Assembly: GCA_041277045.1 (NCBI GenBank)
Contig: JBGFSY010000001.1
Span: 682,001 to 746,000 of the forward strand
Direction: 5' to 3'
Length of the DNA stretch: 64,000 bases
Source: Reddybacter sp041277045
GTDB lineage: Bacteria; Pseudomonadota; Gammaproteobacteria; Pseudomonadales; Porticoccaceae
The notes under the pieces were generated by a model. The model was given only the letters and a program-made list of their open reading frames with translations, did not search any database and was not told the DNA's origin. The position numbers and the translations under genes were made by a program. Numbering within the stretch: the stretch's first letter is position 1; each line of letters opens with the position of its first letter. Shown here one piece after another: positions 52,542 to 60,570 of the stretch.

Positions 52542-52943
52542 TCACCGCCGAAAGTGACAAATTGCCAAGCTAGTCCAGCCCAGCAGAAAAAACACCCCAC
52601 CCACCGGCACACACATGCCGAGCCAGCTTTTCTGGGTCAATGCGAGAAGATAGAGACTGCCACTAAAAAACACCATGCCCAGTACAAACAAACAGGCTGC
52701 CACAACGGCCCAGCGGGCAGCACGAGGACTAGCCTCACAGGTCGATGCAAAGAAAGCACAGCCCAGCAACCCGACAACGTGAAACATCTGGTAGCGCACA
52801 CCGGTATGCCAGTACTGCATCGCCTCGGGGGCGATCAGGGTCTTTAAACCGTGGGCACCAAAAGCGCCGAGGGCAACAACCAGAAAACCGTTAATTGCCA
52901 CCAACAACGGCAAGAAACGACTACCGATAGGGTTTGAACTCAC
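52542..52943 (-). CDS. DUF423 family membrane protein (YgdD-like)
   Basis: The frame is open to 52997, but the best start is a GTG at 52943, preceded by AGGTGG seven bases upstream, giving 133 residues beginning VSSNPIGSRFLPLLVAINGFL. The family core VALGAFGAHGL appears at once, followed by YQMFHVVGLLGCAFFAST and MVFFSGSLYLLALTQKSWLGMCVPVGGVFFLLGWTSL (in pieces). Four transmembrane helices are predicted. The function is not known. Confidence 0.9.
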   Translation of the reverse strand: MSSNPIGSRFLPLLVAINGFLVVALGAFGAHGLKTLIAPEAMQYWHTGVRYQMFHVVGLLGCAFFASTCEASPRAARWAVVAACLFVLGMVFFSGSLYLLALTQKSWLGMCVPVGGVFFLLGWTSLAICHFRR

Positions 52944-52999
52944 TGTAGGCCACCTAATATAAGAGGGGGAGAAAAACTGACTGGGCTGACGATGCATTT

Positions 53000-53030
53000 A
53001 AAAAAACCGCGAAATTCGCGGTTTTTTTAA
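53000..53030 (-). terminator. Intrinsic terminator of rpoH
   Basis: On the minus strand the sequence reads CCGCG-AATTT-CGCGG followed by a long T-run, and it is flanked by A and T runs on both sides. It lies 34 bases after the rpoH stop. Confidence 0.88.
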
Positions 53031-53063
53031 ATGATTAACAATTTGAATTCGATTTAATACGAC

Positions 53064-53918
53064 TCAAGCTTCGAGGAAAGTGCGCACCTTTTTCATGGCA
53101 TTTTGCTCGAGTTGGCGGATACGTTCCGCTGACACACCGTAGATCGCGGCCAGATCGTGCAAGGTTGACTTTGCATCGCTCAACCAGCGCTGGCGAATAA
53201 TGTCCTGACTGCGCTCATCCAGCTCGCCAAGTGCGGTGACCAGACGGGCCTTGCTATCACTTTCCCAATCCGCATCTTCAACTAACAGAGCCGGGTCGGC
53301 CTCGCGATCTTCAAGGTAGAGGGCCGGTGCCTGGTAGGCACTTTCGTCATCGTCATCGGACGAAGCATCAAAGCCAGCATCTCGAGCAGAGAGGCGTTTT
53401 TCCATCTCGCGTACATGCTTAACTTCTACACCCAGGTCTTCGGCGATAGCCTTGGCTTCATCATTAGTCAACCAGGCCAGGCGTTTCTTCGCACCGCGAA
53501 GATTAAAGAATAATTTGCGCTGGGCCTTTGTGGTAGCGACCTTGACGATACGCCAGTTGCGTAGCACAAACTCATGAATTTCAGCCTTGATCCAGTGCAC
53601 GGCAAAAGAAATCAAACGCACACCCTTCTCGGGGTTAAAGCGTTTCACCGCCTTCATCAGGCCAACATTGCCTTCCTGAATAATGTCCGCCAGGGGCAAG
53701 CCATAACCATTGTAGGAGCGGGCAATGTGCACCACAAAACGCAGATGAGCCATAATCAGTTGACGTGCACTGTCGACGTCATCCTCATAATACAGACGCT
53801 CGGCGAGGGCTTTCTCTTCCTCAACGGAGAGAATCGCAATCGTGCTCACACCCTGCATATAGGCGCCGAGGTTACCCCCGGGGGCCATCCATTGAATCGA
53901 TTGAAGACTCGTGCTCAT
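53064..53918 (-). CDS. rpoH: RNA polymerase heat-shock sigma factor (sigma-32)
   Basis: A 284-residue sigma factor that directs transcription of heat-shock genes. Region 2 reads AHLRFVVHIARSYNGYGLPLADIIQEGNVGLMKAVKRFNPEKGVRLISFAVHWIKAEIHEFVLRNW (read in pieces). The RpoH box, QRKLFFNLR, distinguishes it from other sigma factors. Region 4 has LDERSQDIIRQRWLSDAKSTLHDLAAIYGVSAERIRQLEQNAMKKVR (in pieces). It follows the ftsYEX genes, the conserved order. Confidence 0.97.
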   Translation of the reverse strand: MSTSLQSIQWMAPGGNLGAYMQGVSTIAILSVEEEKALAERLYYEDDVDSARQLIMAHLRFVVHIARSYNGYGLPLADIIQEGNVGLMKAVKRFNPEKGVRLISFAVHWIKAEIHEFVLRNWRIVKVATTKAQRKLFFNLRGAKKRLAWLTNDEAKAIAEDLGVEVKHVREMEKRLSARDAGFDASSDDDDESAYQAPALYLEDREADPALLVEDADWESDSKARLVTALGELDERSQDIIRQRWLSDAKSTLHDLAAIYGVSAERIRQLEQNAMKKVRTFLEA

Positions 53919-54014
53919 AACAACCTCACTAAATCAGCGCCGTAGTTTACCATCCTTAAGTAGGATAGCAAAAGACCCTGAAAGTTCATTTAAGTGACTG
54001 TTTTGTCTAGCGAA

Positions 54015-55016
54015 TCACGGTTCGAGTTGTGCAATATGCCGACCCACAGCAAGAGCGGCACCGACCAGGCCTAGAATGCCGCCAAGGGCGATTAAGGCCA
54101 GCATGCCATCAAGGCCAATACTCTTCAGAGCGAAGTCACTTTGGTAGAGGGCTGCCAGGCGGCCCACCGTTGCGCCCAGCCAAAGCTGAGCAATCACCAC
54201 GCCCAGCCAAGCGATCAATCCGCCGAACACACCGTACCAAAGCCCAGTGTAGAGAAAGGGCCGCCGCACAAAGCCATTAGTGCCACCGACCAGCTTGACC
54301 ACCAGAATTTCCTCACGACGATTTTCTATCGCCAGACGAATCGTATTGCCGACCACCAACAAAACACCCAGCGACAACGCCCCACCCAGCAGCACGGTGA
54401 TTTGCCGACCGATATTGAGTATCTGCTGCATGCGCTGCAGCCACTTCATATCGAGCTGCACCTCATCAACCAGAGGATGCTTAGCCAGCGTCTCAACTAA
54501 CTGCTCAACCCGTGGCACATCGGCTTCGATCTCAGCAATAGGCACCACAAGCAATACCGGCGGCAGAGGGTTTTCATCGAGCAAGTTTAAAGCCCCACCA
54601 AAACCCGCGCTGTCCTGTAGCGCATCGAGAGCCTGATTGGGTGAAATATAGTGTATTTCAGCCAGATCACTATTGGCTTCAAGCTGCTTGATCATGCTCT
54701 TGATGGCCTTATCTTTGGCACCCTTTTTCAGAAACAGGGTCATCTGTGCACTGCTATCCCAACTGCCACTGAGTTGCTGCAGGCTCGACACGCCGACGTA
54801 AAGCATGGCCGGTAGGGCCAGAGCGATGGCGACAACCAGCATCGTCATGACACTTTGCAATGGCTCGCCGACCATGCGATGAAAACTCTCAGAGGCATTT
54901 TTTCGATGGTTATGAAAATAAGCTCGCACGATCGCGACCAAACCCCTGCGGCTTTCCACCGCACCACTGCGCCGGGGCTGGGATGGCGTATCGGTTTCGA
55001 CCTTATGCCGGGGCAA
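54015..55016 (-). CDS. ftsX: FtsX, cell division ABC-transporter-like membrane subunit
   Basis: A 333-residue inner-membrane protein with four predicted helices: VMTMLVVAIALALPAMLYVGV, then ITVLLGGALSLGVLLVVGNTIRLAI, FLYTGLWYGVFGGLIAWLGVVIAQLWLG and LALIALGGILGLVGAALAVGRHI (read in pieces). A large periplasmic loop lies between the first two helices. FtsX works with FtsE to activate peptidoglycan hydrolases at the division site. It overlaps the end of ftsE by 14 bases. The N-terminal 30 residues are basic and cytoplasmic. Confidence 0.95.
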   Translation of the reverse strand: MPRHKVETDTPSQPRRSGAVESRRGLVAIVRAYFHNHRKNASESFHRMVGEPLQSVMTMLVVAIALALPAMLYVGVSSLQQLSGSWDSSAQMTLFLKKGAKDKAIKSMIKQLEANSDLAEIHYISPNQALDALQDSAGFGGALNLLDENPLPPVLLVVPIAEIEADVPRVEQLVETLAKHPLVDEVQLDMKWLQRMQQILNIGRQITVLLGGALSLGVLLVVGNTIRLAIENRREEILVVKLVGGTNGFVRRPFLYTGLWYGVFGGLIAWLGVVIAQLWLGATVGRLAALYQSDFALKSIGLDGMLALIALGGILGLVGAALAVGRHIAQLEP

Positions 55017-55677
55017 GGGTGGCAGCCTCCGATAGTCGTCCGTGATCCAGGGTTAAGACTCTTTCACCCATCGAAGAAATCAGCGCAATATCGTGGGTCG
55101 CTACCAATACGCAAACGCCAACATTTCGGAAGTCTTCAAACAGGGTCATGATTTCCGCCGATAGCTCGGGATCGAGGTTGCCCGTTGGCTCATCGGCGAG
55201 CAAGATGCGCGGCGTGTGTACCACAGCCCGGGCGATGCCGATGCGCTGCTGCTCACCGCCAGACAGCTGCACGGGATTGAGCTTTTCTTTGCTCAGCAAG
55301 CCAACCTTGTCGAGGGCGGCACGCACACGCCGCTCAATGTCCCGGTGCTGCGCGCCAGAAACCTGCATCGGCAGGGCCACATTGTCGAATACAGTACGGT
55401 CAAACAGCAGTTGGTGATTTTGGAAAACCACGCCGACACGCCGTCGATAATAGGGTATCTGGCTTTTGTGCAGACGACTGAGGTTTTTACCATTGACCAG
55501 CAGTTGACCGCCGGAAGGCCGCTCCATCAGCATAATCAGCTTTAACAGCGTACTTTTACCGGCTCCGGAGTGACCGGTGAGAAAGGCCATCTCCCCGGCA
55601 TCCAGCGCAAAACTCACCTGGCTCAGCGCTTCATGGCCGTCCGGGTAGCGCTTGCTGACATTATCAAATTCGATCAT
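55003..55677 (-). CDS. ftsE: FtsE, cell division ATP-binding protein
   Basis: A 224-residue ABC ATPase. Walker A GHSGAGKST, Q-loop VGVVFQNHQLL, signature LSGGEQQRIGIARAVVH, Walker B ILLADEPTGNLDPELS and the H-loop LVATHDIALI are all present. With FtsX it forms a divisome component that couples ATP hydrolysis to cell-wall hydrolase activation. Its start overlaps the ftsY stop (ATGA). Confidence 0.97.
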   Translation of the reverse strand: MIEFDNVSKRYPDGHEALSQVSFALDAGEMAFLTGHSGAGKSTLLKLIMLMERPSGGQLLVNGKNLSRLHKSQIPYYRRRVGVVFQNHQLLFDRTVFDNVALPMQVSGAQHRDIERRVRAALDKVGLLSKEKLNPVQLSGGEQQRIGIARAVVHTPRILLADEPTGNLDPELSAEIMTLFEDFRNVGVCVLVATHDIALISSMGERVLTLDHGRLSEAATLAPA

Positions 55678-57041
55678 AGGCCATCGTCAACGTCCGACAA
55701 TACCGCTTTAACGTAATCCTCGGCGCGAAACACCTGCAGATCATCAAGCCCTTCACCCAAACCGACGTAGCGCAAAGGCACTTTAAAGCGGCGACTCAAG
55801 GCAAAGGCCACACCACCCTTTGCGGTGCCATCAAGCTTGGTCAGTGCCAAACCGGTAATGCCCACCGCCTGATTAAACTCATGCATTTGGTTGAGGGCAT
55901 TTTGACCGGTGCCCGCATCCAGTACCAGCAGCACTTCGTGAGGCGCGGCGTCATCCAGCTTGGCCATCACCCGCTTGACCTTTTCCAGCTCCTCCATCAG
56001 GTTGGATTTGGTGTGCAGGCGACCCGCCGTGTCGGCAATCAATACGTCGATATTCTTGGCTTTGGCCGACTCGATGGCATCGTAGATCACCGAGGCGCTA
56101 TCGGCACCGGTATGCTGGGCGACGACGGCCACGTCATTGCGCTCACCCCAAACCTGTAACTGCTCGACAGCCGCCGCGCGGAAGGTATCGCCTGCCGCCA
56201 GCATCACCGAATGCCCCTCGCGTTGAAAGCGCTGCGCCAGCTTGCCAATGGTGGTGGTTTTACCTACACCGTTGACGCCCACAACTAACAACACAAAGGG
56301 CTGCTTGCCGGAGACGTCCAGGGCTTGCTCGCAGGGGCTGATAATATCGAGCAGCACCCGATGCAGCTCGGCCTTGAGGGTATCGCTGTCATTGAGCTCG
56401 CCCCGCTTCACCCGGCCCGTCAGCTCGCCGATAATTTCGGTGGTGACATCGACGCCGACATCGGCCATCAGCAACAGGGTTTCAAGCTCTTCGAGTAACT
56501 CGTCGCTGATTTCTTTATAGCCCAGAAAAAAGGCCCCCAGGCCAGCACTGGTGCGCGACAGGGCGCGGCTAAAGCGATTGGGGCGCTTCTTTTTCTCGGC
56601 GTTGTCGTCAGCTTTTGTTGAGGGCTCTTCCTGTGTGTCACCCTGATGTTCGGCCTTCGCCTTCTCGGGTACAGGCTGCTCGACGGGCGTCTCGGGCTGA
56701 GCAGGTGGGATGACGTCAAGCGCACTCGGTACAGGGGTTTCGACCGGCAGCGGCTCGCCAGCCTGTACCTCGACCGGAGGCTTGGGTTCAGCGGGCGCCA
56801 CACGCTGAATCGCAGCCGCCGGGGCCACAGCATCAGGGCTTGCCACTGGCTCCGGCGACTCTGGGTTTTTGAGCGGCTCTTGCAGCGAGCCCAAAGGCTG
56901 CTCAGTTTGCGCTAGTGCTTGTGTATTCTGCGCCTCTGCGGCGGTTGACTGGCCCGGCTCATCAGCCTTGTTCTTACGTCGCCAGCGGGAAAACAAACCC
57001 CTTTTTTCAGATTTTGGCGGTGACTCTTGTTCAGAGGACAT
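55674..57041 (-). CDS. ftsY: FtsY, signal recognition particle receptor
   Basis: A 455-residue GTPase that docks ribosome-SRP complexes at the inner membrane. The first 145 residues are a charged, Pro/Glu/Ala-rich A domain. The NG domain follows: RFSRALSRTSAGLGAFFLG, G1 loop VVGVNGVGKTTTIGKLA, AGDTFRAAAVEQLQVW, IADTAGRLHTKSNLMEEL, and LTKLDGTAKGGVAFAL. It is first in the ftsY-ftsE-ftsX-rpoH run and divergent from rsmD, with 69 bases between the starts. Confidence 0.97.
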   Translation of the reverse strand: MSSEQESPPKSEKRGLFSRWRRKNKADEPGQSTAAEAQNTQALAQTEQPLGSLQEPLKNPESPEPVASPDAVAPAAAIQRVAPAEPKPPVEVQAGEPLPVETPVPSALDVIPPAQPETPVEQPVPEKAKAEHQGDTQEEPSTKADDNAEKKKRPNRFSRALSRTSAGLGAFFLGYKEISDELLEELETLLLMADVGVDVTTEIIGELTGRVKRGELNDSDTLKAELHRVLLDIISPCEQALDVSGKQPFVLLVVGVNGVGKTTTIGKLAQRFQREGHSVMLAAGDTFRAAAVEQLQVWGERNDVAVVAQHTGADSASVIYDAIESAKAKNIDVLIADTAGRLHTKSNLMEELEKVKRVMAKLDDAAPHEVLLVLDAGTGQNALNQMHEFNQAVGITGLALTKLDGTAKGGVAFALSRRFKVPLRYVGLGEGLDDLQVFRAEDYVKAVLSDVDDGL

Positions 57042-57110
57042 TGCTAATTTTCCCGGTACTACGACAAGCTGTGTATCCTATCATTTTTACCCCCAATCTG
57101 GAGCGGCCGA

Positions 57111-57719
57111 TTGCCACGCAAAGCCACGAATAAACAAACCAGCGGCCAGGTTCGCATCATTGCCGGACAATGCCGAGGACGACGCATTAGTTTCCCCGCC
57201 GTCGTCGGCCTGCGCCCCACCGGCGACCGTCTGCGGGAAACATTGTTTAACTGGCTGACAGCCGATCTGAAAGGTGCCCGCTGTCTCGACCTTTTTGCCG
57301 GCTCCGGCGCACTGGGGCTGGAAGCGGCATCGCGCGGCGCAGGCGAGGTCATTTTGCTTGAATTGAACAATACGGCTGCTCGCGACCTGGACAATAATAT
57401 TGACTTGCTCGGCTTGAAATCCGCCAGAGTGTTTAACACTGACGCACTCAACTGGCTGCAGCAAAACACCAGCAATACAGAGCCCTTCGATATTATTTTT
57501 CTCGACCCTCCTTTCGACTCCACGCTGCTCACCAAAACCGTTGCTATCTTGGCTCAACAATCCACCCTGATGGCGGAAGACGCGATGATTTATATCGAGG
57601 CTCCGGCTCGCCAGATACTGGATTTTATGCCCGCCAACTGGCAGCTCCATCGCCATAAAAAGGCGGGCGATGTCATTTGCTACCTCTATCGCGTGCACTC
57701 GGGCCCCCTATCAAATTAG
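57111..57719 (+). CDS. rsmD: 16S rRNA (guanine(966)-N(2))-methyltransferase
   Basis: A 202-residue methyltransferase for m2G966 of 16S rRNA. It starts with TTG at 57111, supported by GGAG a few bases upstream. It has RIIAGQCRGRRISFP, RPTGDRLRETLFNWL, CLDLFAGSGALGLEAASRGAGEVILLE (SAM motif, in pieces) and IIFLDPPFDSTLL, the DPPF catalytic motif. It precedes coaD, which is the standard pair, and is divergent from ftsY. Confidence 0.95.
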   Translation: MPRKATNKQTSGQVRIIAGQCRGRRISFPAVVGLRPTGDRLRETLFNWLTADLKGARCLDLFAGSGALGLEAASRGAGEVILLELNNTAARDLDNNIDLLGLKSARVFNTDALNWLQQNTSNTEPFDIIFLDPPFDSTLLTKTVAILAQQSTLMAEDAMIYIEAPARQILDFMPANWQLHRHKKAGDVICYLYRVHSGPLSN

Positions 57720-57799
57720 CTCGTCTAGCCTGTCAGCTCAGATAATTGAGCTAAGTAAACAAATTGTTTACCATGCGGCTCCGCGTTGGAGGGCTTACT

Positions 57800-58276
57800 A
57801 TGAAAACAATCGTCTACCCTGGCACATTCGACCCGATTACCAATGGTCATATCGACCTGATTGAACGGGCCTGCAAGTTGTTTGACCACGTGATTGTGGG
57901 CATTGCTCGCAGCGAAAAAAAGAAACCCCTGTTTTCACTGGAAGAGCGTGGCGACCTCGCCAGGGAAGCACTGTCACACCTGGATAATATTGAGATTCGA
58001 GGCTTTGACTATCTGCTGGTCAACTTCCTCAAAGACTGCAAGGGCGATGCCGTATTGCGGGGCCTGCGGGCGGTTTCCGATTTTGAATATGAATTTCAGC
58101 TCGCCAATATGAACCGAGCCTTGTCGCCGGCTGCAGAAAGCATCTTTATGACGCCTTCGGAACAGCACTCTTATATTTCGTCCAGCCTGGTGAGAGAAAT
58201 TGCCTCTTTAACTGGTGACATCTCGCCCTTTGTACCACCCAATGTTGCTAAGGCCCTGAGCGAAAAATTTAGCTAA
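57800..58276 (+). CDS. coaD: Phosphopantetheine adenylyltransferase
   Basis: A 158-residue enzyme for the fourth step of coenzyme A synthesis. The frame is open from 57764, but MKTIVYPGTFDPITNGHIDLI at 57800 is the family start, with a strong GGAGGG six bases upstream. Motifs are GTFDPITNGHIDL (nucleotidyltransferase HxGH type), VLRGLRAVSDFEYEFQLANMNR and FMTPSEQHSYISSSLVREI. The length matches the family. The other CoA gene here, coaBC, is at 60571. Confidence 0.97.
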   Translation: MKTIVYPGTFDPITNGHIDLIERACKLFDHVIVGIARSEKKKPLFSLEERGDLAREALSHLDNIEIRGFDYLLVNFLKDCKGDAVLRGLRAVSDFEYEFQLANMNRALSPAAESIFMTPSEQHSYISSSLVREIASLTGDISPFVPPNVAKALSEKFS

Positions 58277-58300
58277 ATTAGCAGACAAACTGTCAGTGCT

Positions 58301-59116
58301 CTAGCGCTGACAGTGGGGACAGTACACCGTGCTGCGCTGCCCCAGGCGCACTTCCTTCAGGGTAGTTTCACAGTCGACACACGCTTGCCCGCCACGACCA
58401 TAAACCTGTAACTCCTGCTTAAAGTAACCCGGCTTGCCGTCGCCACCGACGAAGTCGCGCAGCGTTGTGCCGCCTTGTTCGATCGCTGCCGCCAGTACTT
58501 CCCGTATGACCTCAGACAAACGTGTATACCGACTGGAAGAAATGCGATTTGCTTTACGCAAGGGATGTATACCGCTGCGAAACAGCGCTTCATTGGCATA
58601 AATATTACCCACGCCGACGACTACCTTGCTGTCCATCAAAAAGCTTTTGACGGCCACGCTTTTGCGCCGTGAGCGCCGGTAAAGATAGTCCTCATCAAAA
58701 AGATCGCCCAGCGGCTCTGGGCCAAGACTGGCCAGCAAGGGGTGCTCAAGGGGTTCACCCTCAATCCAGAGCATGCAGCCGAAGCGGCGCGGGTCGTTGT
58801 AGCGCAGTATCCAGCCGCTCTCGAGGACGATATCGACGTGATCGTGCTTACCCGCTGCCGTGCCCTCGGCCGCAAGGCTCAAACTGCCCGACATGCCGAG
58901 GTGTATCATCAGATGCCCACGAGGAAATTTCAGCAGCAGGTATTTGCCGCGCCGACTCACCTCTTCAACGCCTGCGTTCAGCAATAAATCAGGCAGATCT
59001 TCGGGTATTGGCCAGCGCAGAGATGACTGTCGCACCACGACTTTCTGTATTTTTTGATTGAGCAAGTGGGGGCGAATGCCCCGCAAGGTGGTTTCTACTT
59101 CCGGCAGTTCGGGCAT
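58301..59116 (-). CDS. mutM: Formamidopyrimidine-DNA glycosylase
   Basis: A 271-residue base-excision repair enzyme that removes 8-oxoguanine and formamidopyrimidines. The catalytic N-terminus PELPEVET (Pro2, Glu3) is present, as are RRGKYLLLKF, MIHLGMSGSL, DPRRFGCMLW, VVGVGNIYANEALF, RSGIHP and a C-terminal zinc finger, with two CxxC pairs in CVDCETTLKEVRLGQRSTVYCPHC (in pieces). It converges on coaD. A stem (CTGTCAG-x-CTGACAG) at 58289-58313, overlapping its stop, may terminate one or both genes. Confidence 0.96.
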   Translation of the reverse strand: MPELPEVETTLRGIRPHLLNQKIQKVVVRQSSLRWPIPEDLPDLLLNAGVEEVSRRGKYLLLKFPRGHLMIHLGMSGSLSLAAEGTAAGKHDHVDIVLESGWILRYNDPRRFGCMLWIEGEPLEHPLLASLGPEPLGDLFDEDYLYRRSRRKSVAVKSFLMDSKVVVGVGNIYANEALFRSGIHPLRKANRISSSRYTRLSEVIREVLAAAIEQGGTTLRDFVGGDGKPGYFKQELQVYGRGGQACVDCETTLKEVRLGQRSTVYCPHCQR

Positions 59117-59163
59117 AACGATCCAGCCTCAAGTCTTCAACCGATAATAAAGATAACAGGCAA

Positions 59164-59187
59164 TAAAAAGCCCGGCAATACCGGGCT
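59164..59187 (-). terminator. Intrinsic terminator of rpmBG
   Basis: On the minus strand AGCCCGG, loop TATTG, CCGGGCT, then TTTTT. It begins about 30 bases after the rpmG stop and separates rpmBG from mutM. Confidence 0.85.
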
Positions 59188-59216
59188 CTTTCTTCTCACC
59201 AAAAGTAAAAATCAGA

Positions 59217-59384
59217 CTATTTGATTTTCGCTTCTTTGTAGGCAACGTGCTGACGAACGACGGGGTCATATTTTTTGATCTCCATCTTCTCAGGCATGGT
59301 GCGCTTGTTCTTGCTGGTGGTGTAGTAGTGACCAGTACCAGCACTGGATACCAACTTAATTAAATCTCTGTTTGACTTAGCCAT
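59217..59384 (-). CDS. rpmG: 50S ribosomal protein L33
   Basis: A short gene of 55 codons plus stop, too small for most open-frame cut-offs. The protein begins MAKSNRDLIKLVSSAGTGHY, continues YTTSKNKRTMPEKMEIKKYD and ends PVVRQHVAYKEAKIK, a clear L33. It is the cysteine-free form that does not need zinc. A GGAG-type ribosome-binding site (AAGGAGAAATAAT) precedes the ATG. It is 11 bases after rpmB, the universal pair. Confidence 0.96.
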   Translation of the reverse strand: MAKSNRDLIKLVSSAGTGHYYTTSKNKRTMPEKMEIKKYDPVVRQHVAYKEAKIK

Positions 59385-59395
59385 ATTATTTCTCC

Positions 59396-59632
59396 TTAGA
59401 CCTTGCCGCCATTGGCGCGAATGTTGGCAATAACCTGTTCTACGCCGAGCTTATCAATGATGCGCATACCTTTGCTTGAAACACGCAATTTAATGAAGCG
59501 CTTCTCTGTTTCCATCCAAAAGCGATGGCTATGAAGATTGGGCTCAAACCGGCGGCGAGTCCTGTTTTTTGCATGGGATACGTTATTCCCGCTCATTGGA
59601 CGCTTGCCGGTGACCTGACACACTCTGGACAT
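59396..59632 (-). CDS. rpmB: 50S ribosomal protein L28
   Basis: A 78-residue ribosomal protein: MSRVCQVTGKRPMSGNNVSH, KNRTRRRFEPNLHSHRFWME and KGMRIIDKLGVEQVI. It belongs to the large ribosomal subunit. It is the first gene of the rpmB-rpmG transcription unit. Confidence 0.97.
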   Translation of the reverse strand: MSRVCQVTGKRPMSGNNVSHAKNRTRRRFEPNLHSHRFWMETEKRFIKLRVSSKGMRIIDKLGVEQVIANIRANGGKV

Positions 59633-59754
59633 CTTTTTGCCTCTATCTAATCTGAATAAACTGTTAATTTCTGGGGTCGTGACGACCAGCCCTACTACCC
59701 ATCTTTACTCGCCTCAGACGAGCGGGAACAGCGTGCCGGTGAAAAGAGCCGTGC

Positions 59755-59783
59755 TTTATACCAGAGCAGGCCTGGCGAATCAA
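59755..59783 (-). promoter_or_regulatory. Promoter of rpmB-rpmG
   Basis: On the minus strand TTGATT (59778-59783) and TATAAA (59755-59760) are spaced exactly 17 bases apart. Transcription would start near 59748 and leave a leader of about 115 bases before rpmB. The leader holds a small GC hairpin (CTCG-CCTCAGA-CGAG, 59709-59723), a possible site for control by a ribosomal protein. This accounts for most of the gap between rpmB and radC. Confidence 0.65.
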
Positions 59784-59815
59784 ATTAAATTTGTTTTTAG
59801 CCACTTTTCCAGCGC

Positions 59816-60490
59816 CTATAACAAGCCCCGCTCAGCCAGAGAGACCTCCTCACAGCGGCCCACGACGATGTGATCAAGCACTCGAATATCGACCAGTGCC
59901 AGGGCATCCTTCAGGCGGCGAGTAATTTGCTCATCGTCTCGACTAGGCTCGGCAATGCCGGAGGGGTGGTTGTGGGAAAAGATCACCGCCCCGGCATTAA
60001 GCTGCAAGGCTCGCTTCACTACTTCGCGGGGGTAGACGCTGGCGCCATCAAGCGTGCCCTGAAACAGCTCCTCAGAGGCTATCAAGCAATGTCGGGTATC
60101 GAGAAATAGGCAAAGAAAGACCTCGCGCTGATAACCCTGAAAATGTGTGCGCACGAATTGCCTGACCGTTTCGGCATTGGTAAACACCTCCTCGCGGCTA
60201 AGTTGCTCACCGAGGTGCCGCCGCGCCAGTTCCAGCACCGACTGCAACTGGGCGAATTTGGCCGGGCCAAGTCCTTTGACGTCACAGAAGGTATCGAAAT
60301 CGGCATTCAACAAGGTGGAAATACTGCCAAACTGAGTGAGTAAATCTCTCGCCAAATCTACAGCAGACTGGCCCGCAATACCCGTACGCAAAAATATCGC
60401 CAGCAGCTCCGCATCAGAAAGTGCTCGCGGCCCCCGGTTTATCAGCTTCTCTCGGGGGCGCTCCCCCGCAGGCCAATTTTTGATCGCCAT
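59816..60490 (-). CDS. radC: RadC family JAB-domain protein
   Basis: The frame is open to 60529, but MAIKNWPAGERPREKL at 60490 is the family start, preceded by GAAGG, giving 224 residues. An N-terminal helix-hairpin-helix (LLTQFGSISTLLNADFDTFCDVKGLGPAKFAQL, in pieces) is followed by the JAB metalloprotease-like domain with the metal motif FSHNHPSGIAEPSRDDEQ (H-x-H-x10-D). The former role in DNA repair is doubtful; the function is unknown. It is divergent from coaBC, 80 bases apart. Confidence 0.93.
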   Translation of the reverse strand: MAIKNWPAGERPREKLINRGPRALSDAELLAIFLRTGIAGQSAVDLARDLLTQFGSISTLLNADFDTFCDVKGLGPAKFAQLQSVLELARRHLGEQLSREEVFTNAETVRQFVRTHFQGYQREVFLCLFLDTRHCLIASEELFQGTLDGASVYPREVVKRALQLNAGAVIFSHNHPSGIAEPSRDDEQITRRLKDALALVDIRVLDHIVVGRCEEVSLAERGLL

Positions 60491-60570
60491 CTCAAACCTT
60501 CCTTGATTTCTACGAAATTCCTTTGACAAGTGTTATCTTAGCGTCAATTCTGGGTTTTAAAAGGGCAAAC

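Noticed and set aside
52041..52847. 268-residue plus-strand frame over trmB and the DUF423 gene
   Set aside because: Both genes under it are clear on the minus strand; the composition (many His, Arg, Pro) is typical of an antisense frame in GC-rich DNA.
57087..57698. 203-residue minus-strand frame opposite rsmD
   Set aside because: rsmD has the SAM and DPPF motifs; the opposite frame shows nothing recognisable.
60523..60551. TTGACA with AATTCT as a coaBC promoter
   Set aside because: The -35 is perfect but the -10 matches in only three positions at the right spacing, so I do not list it as a feature.
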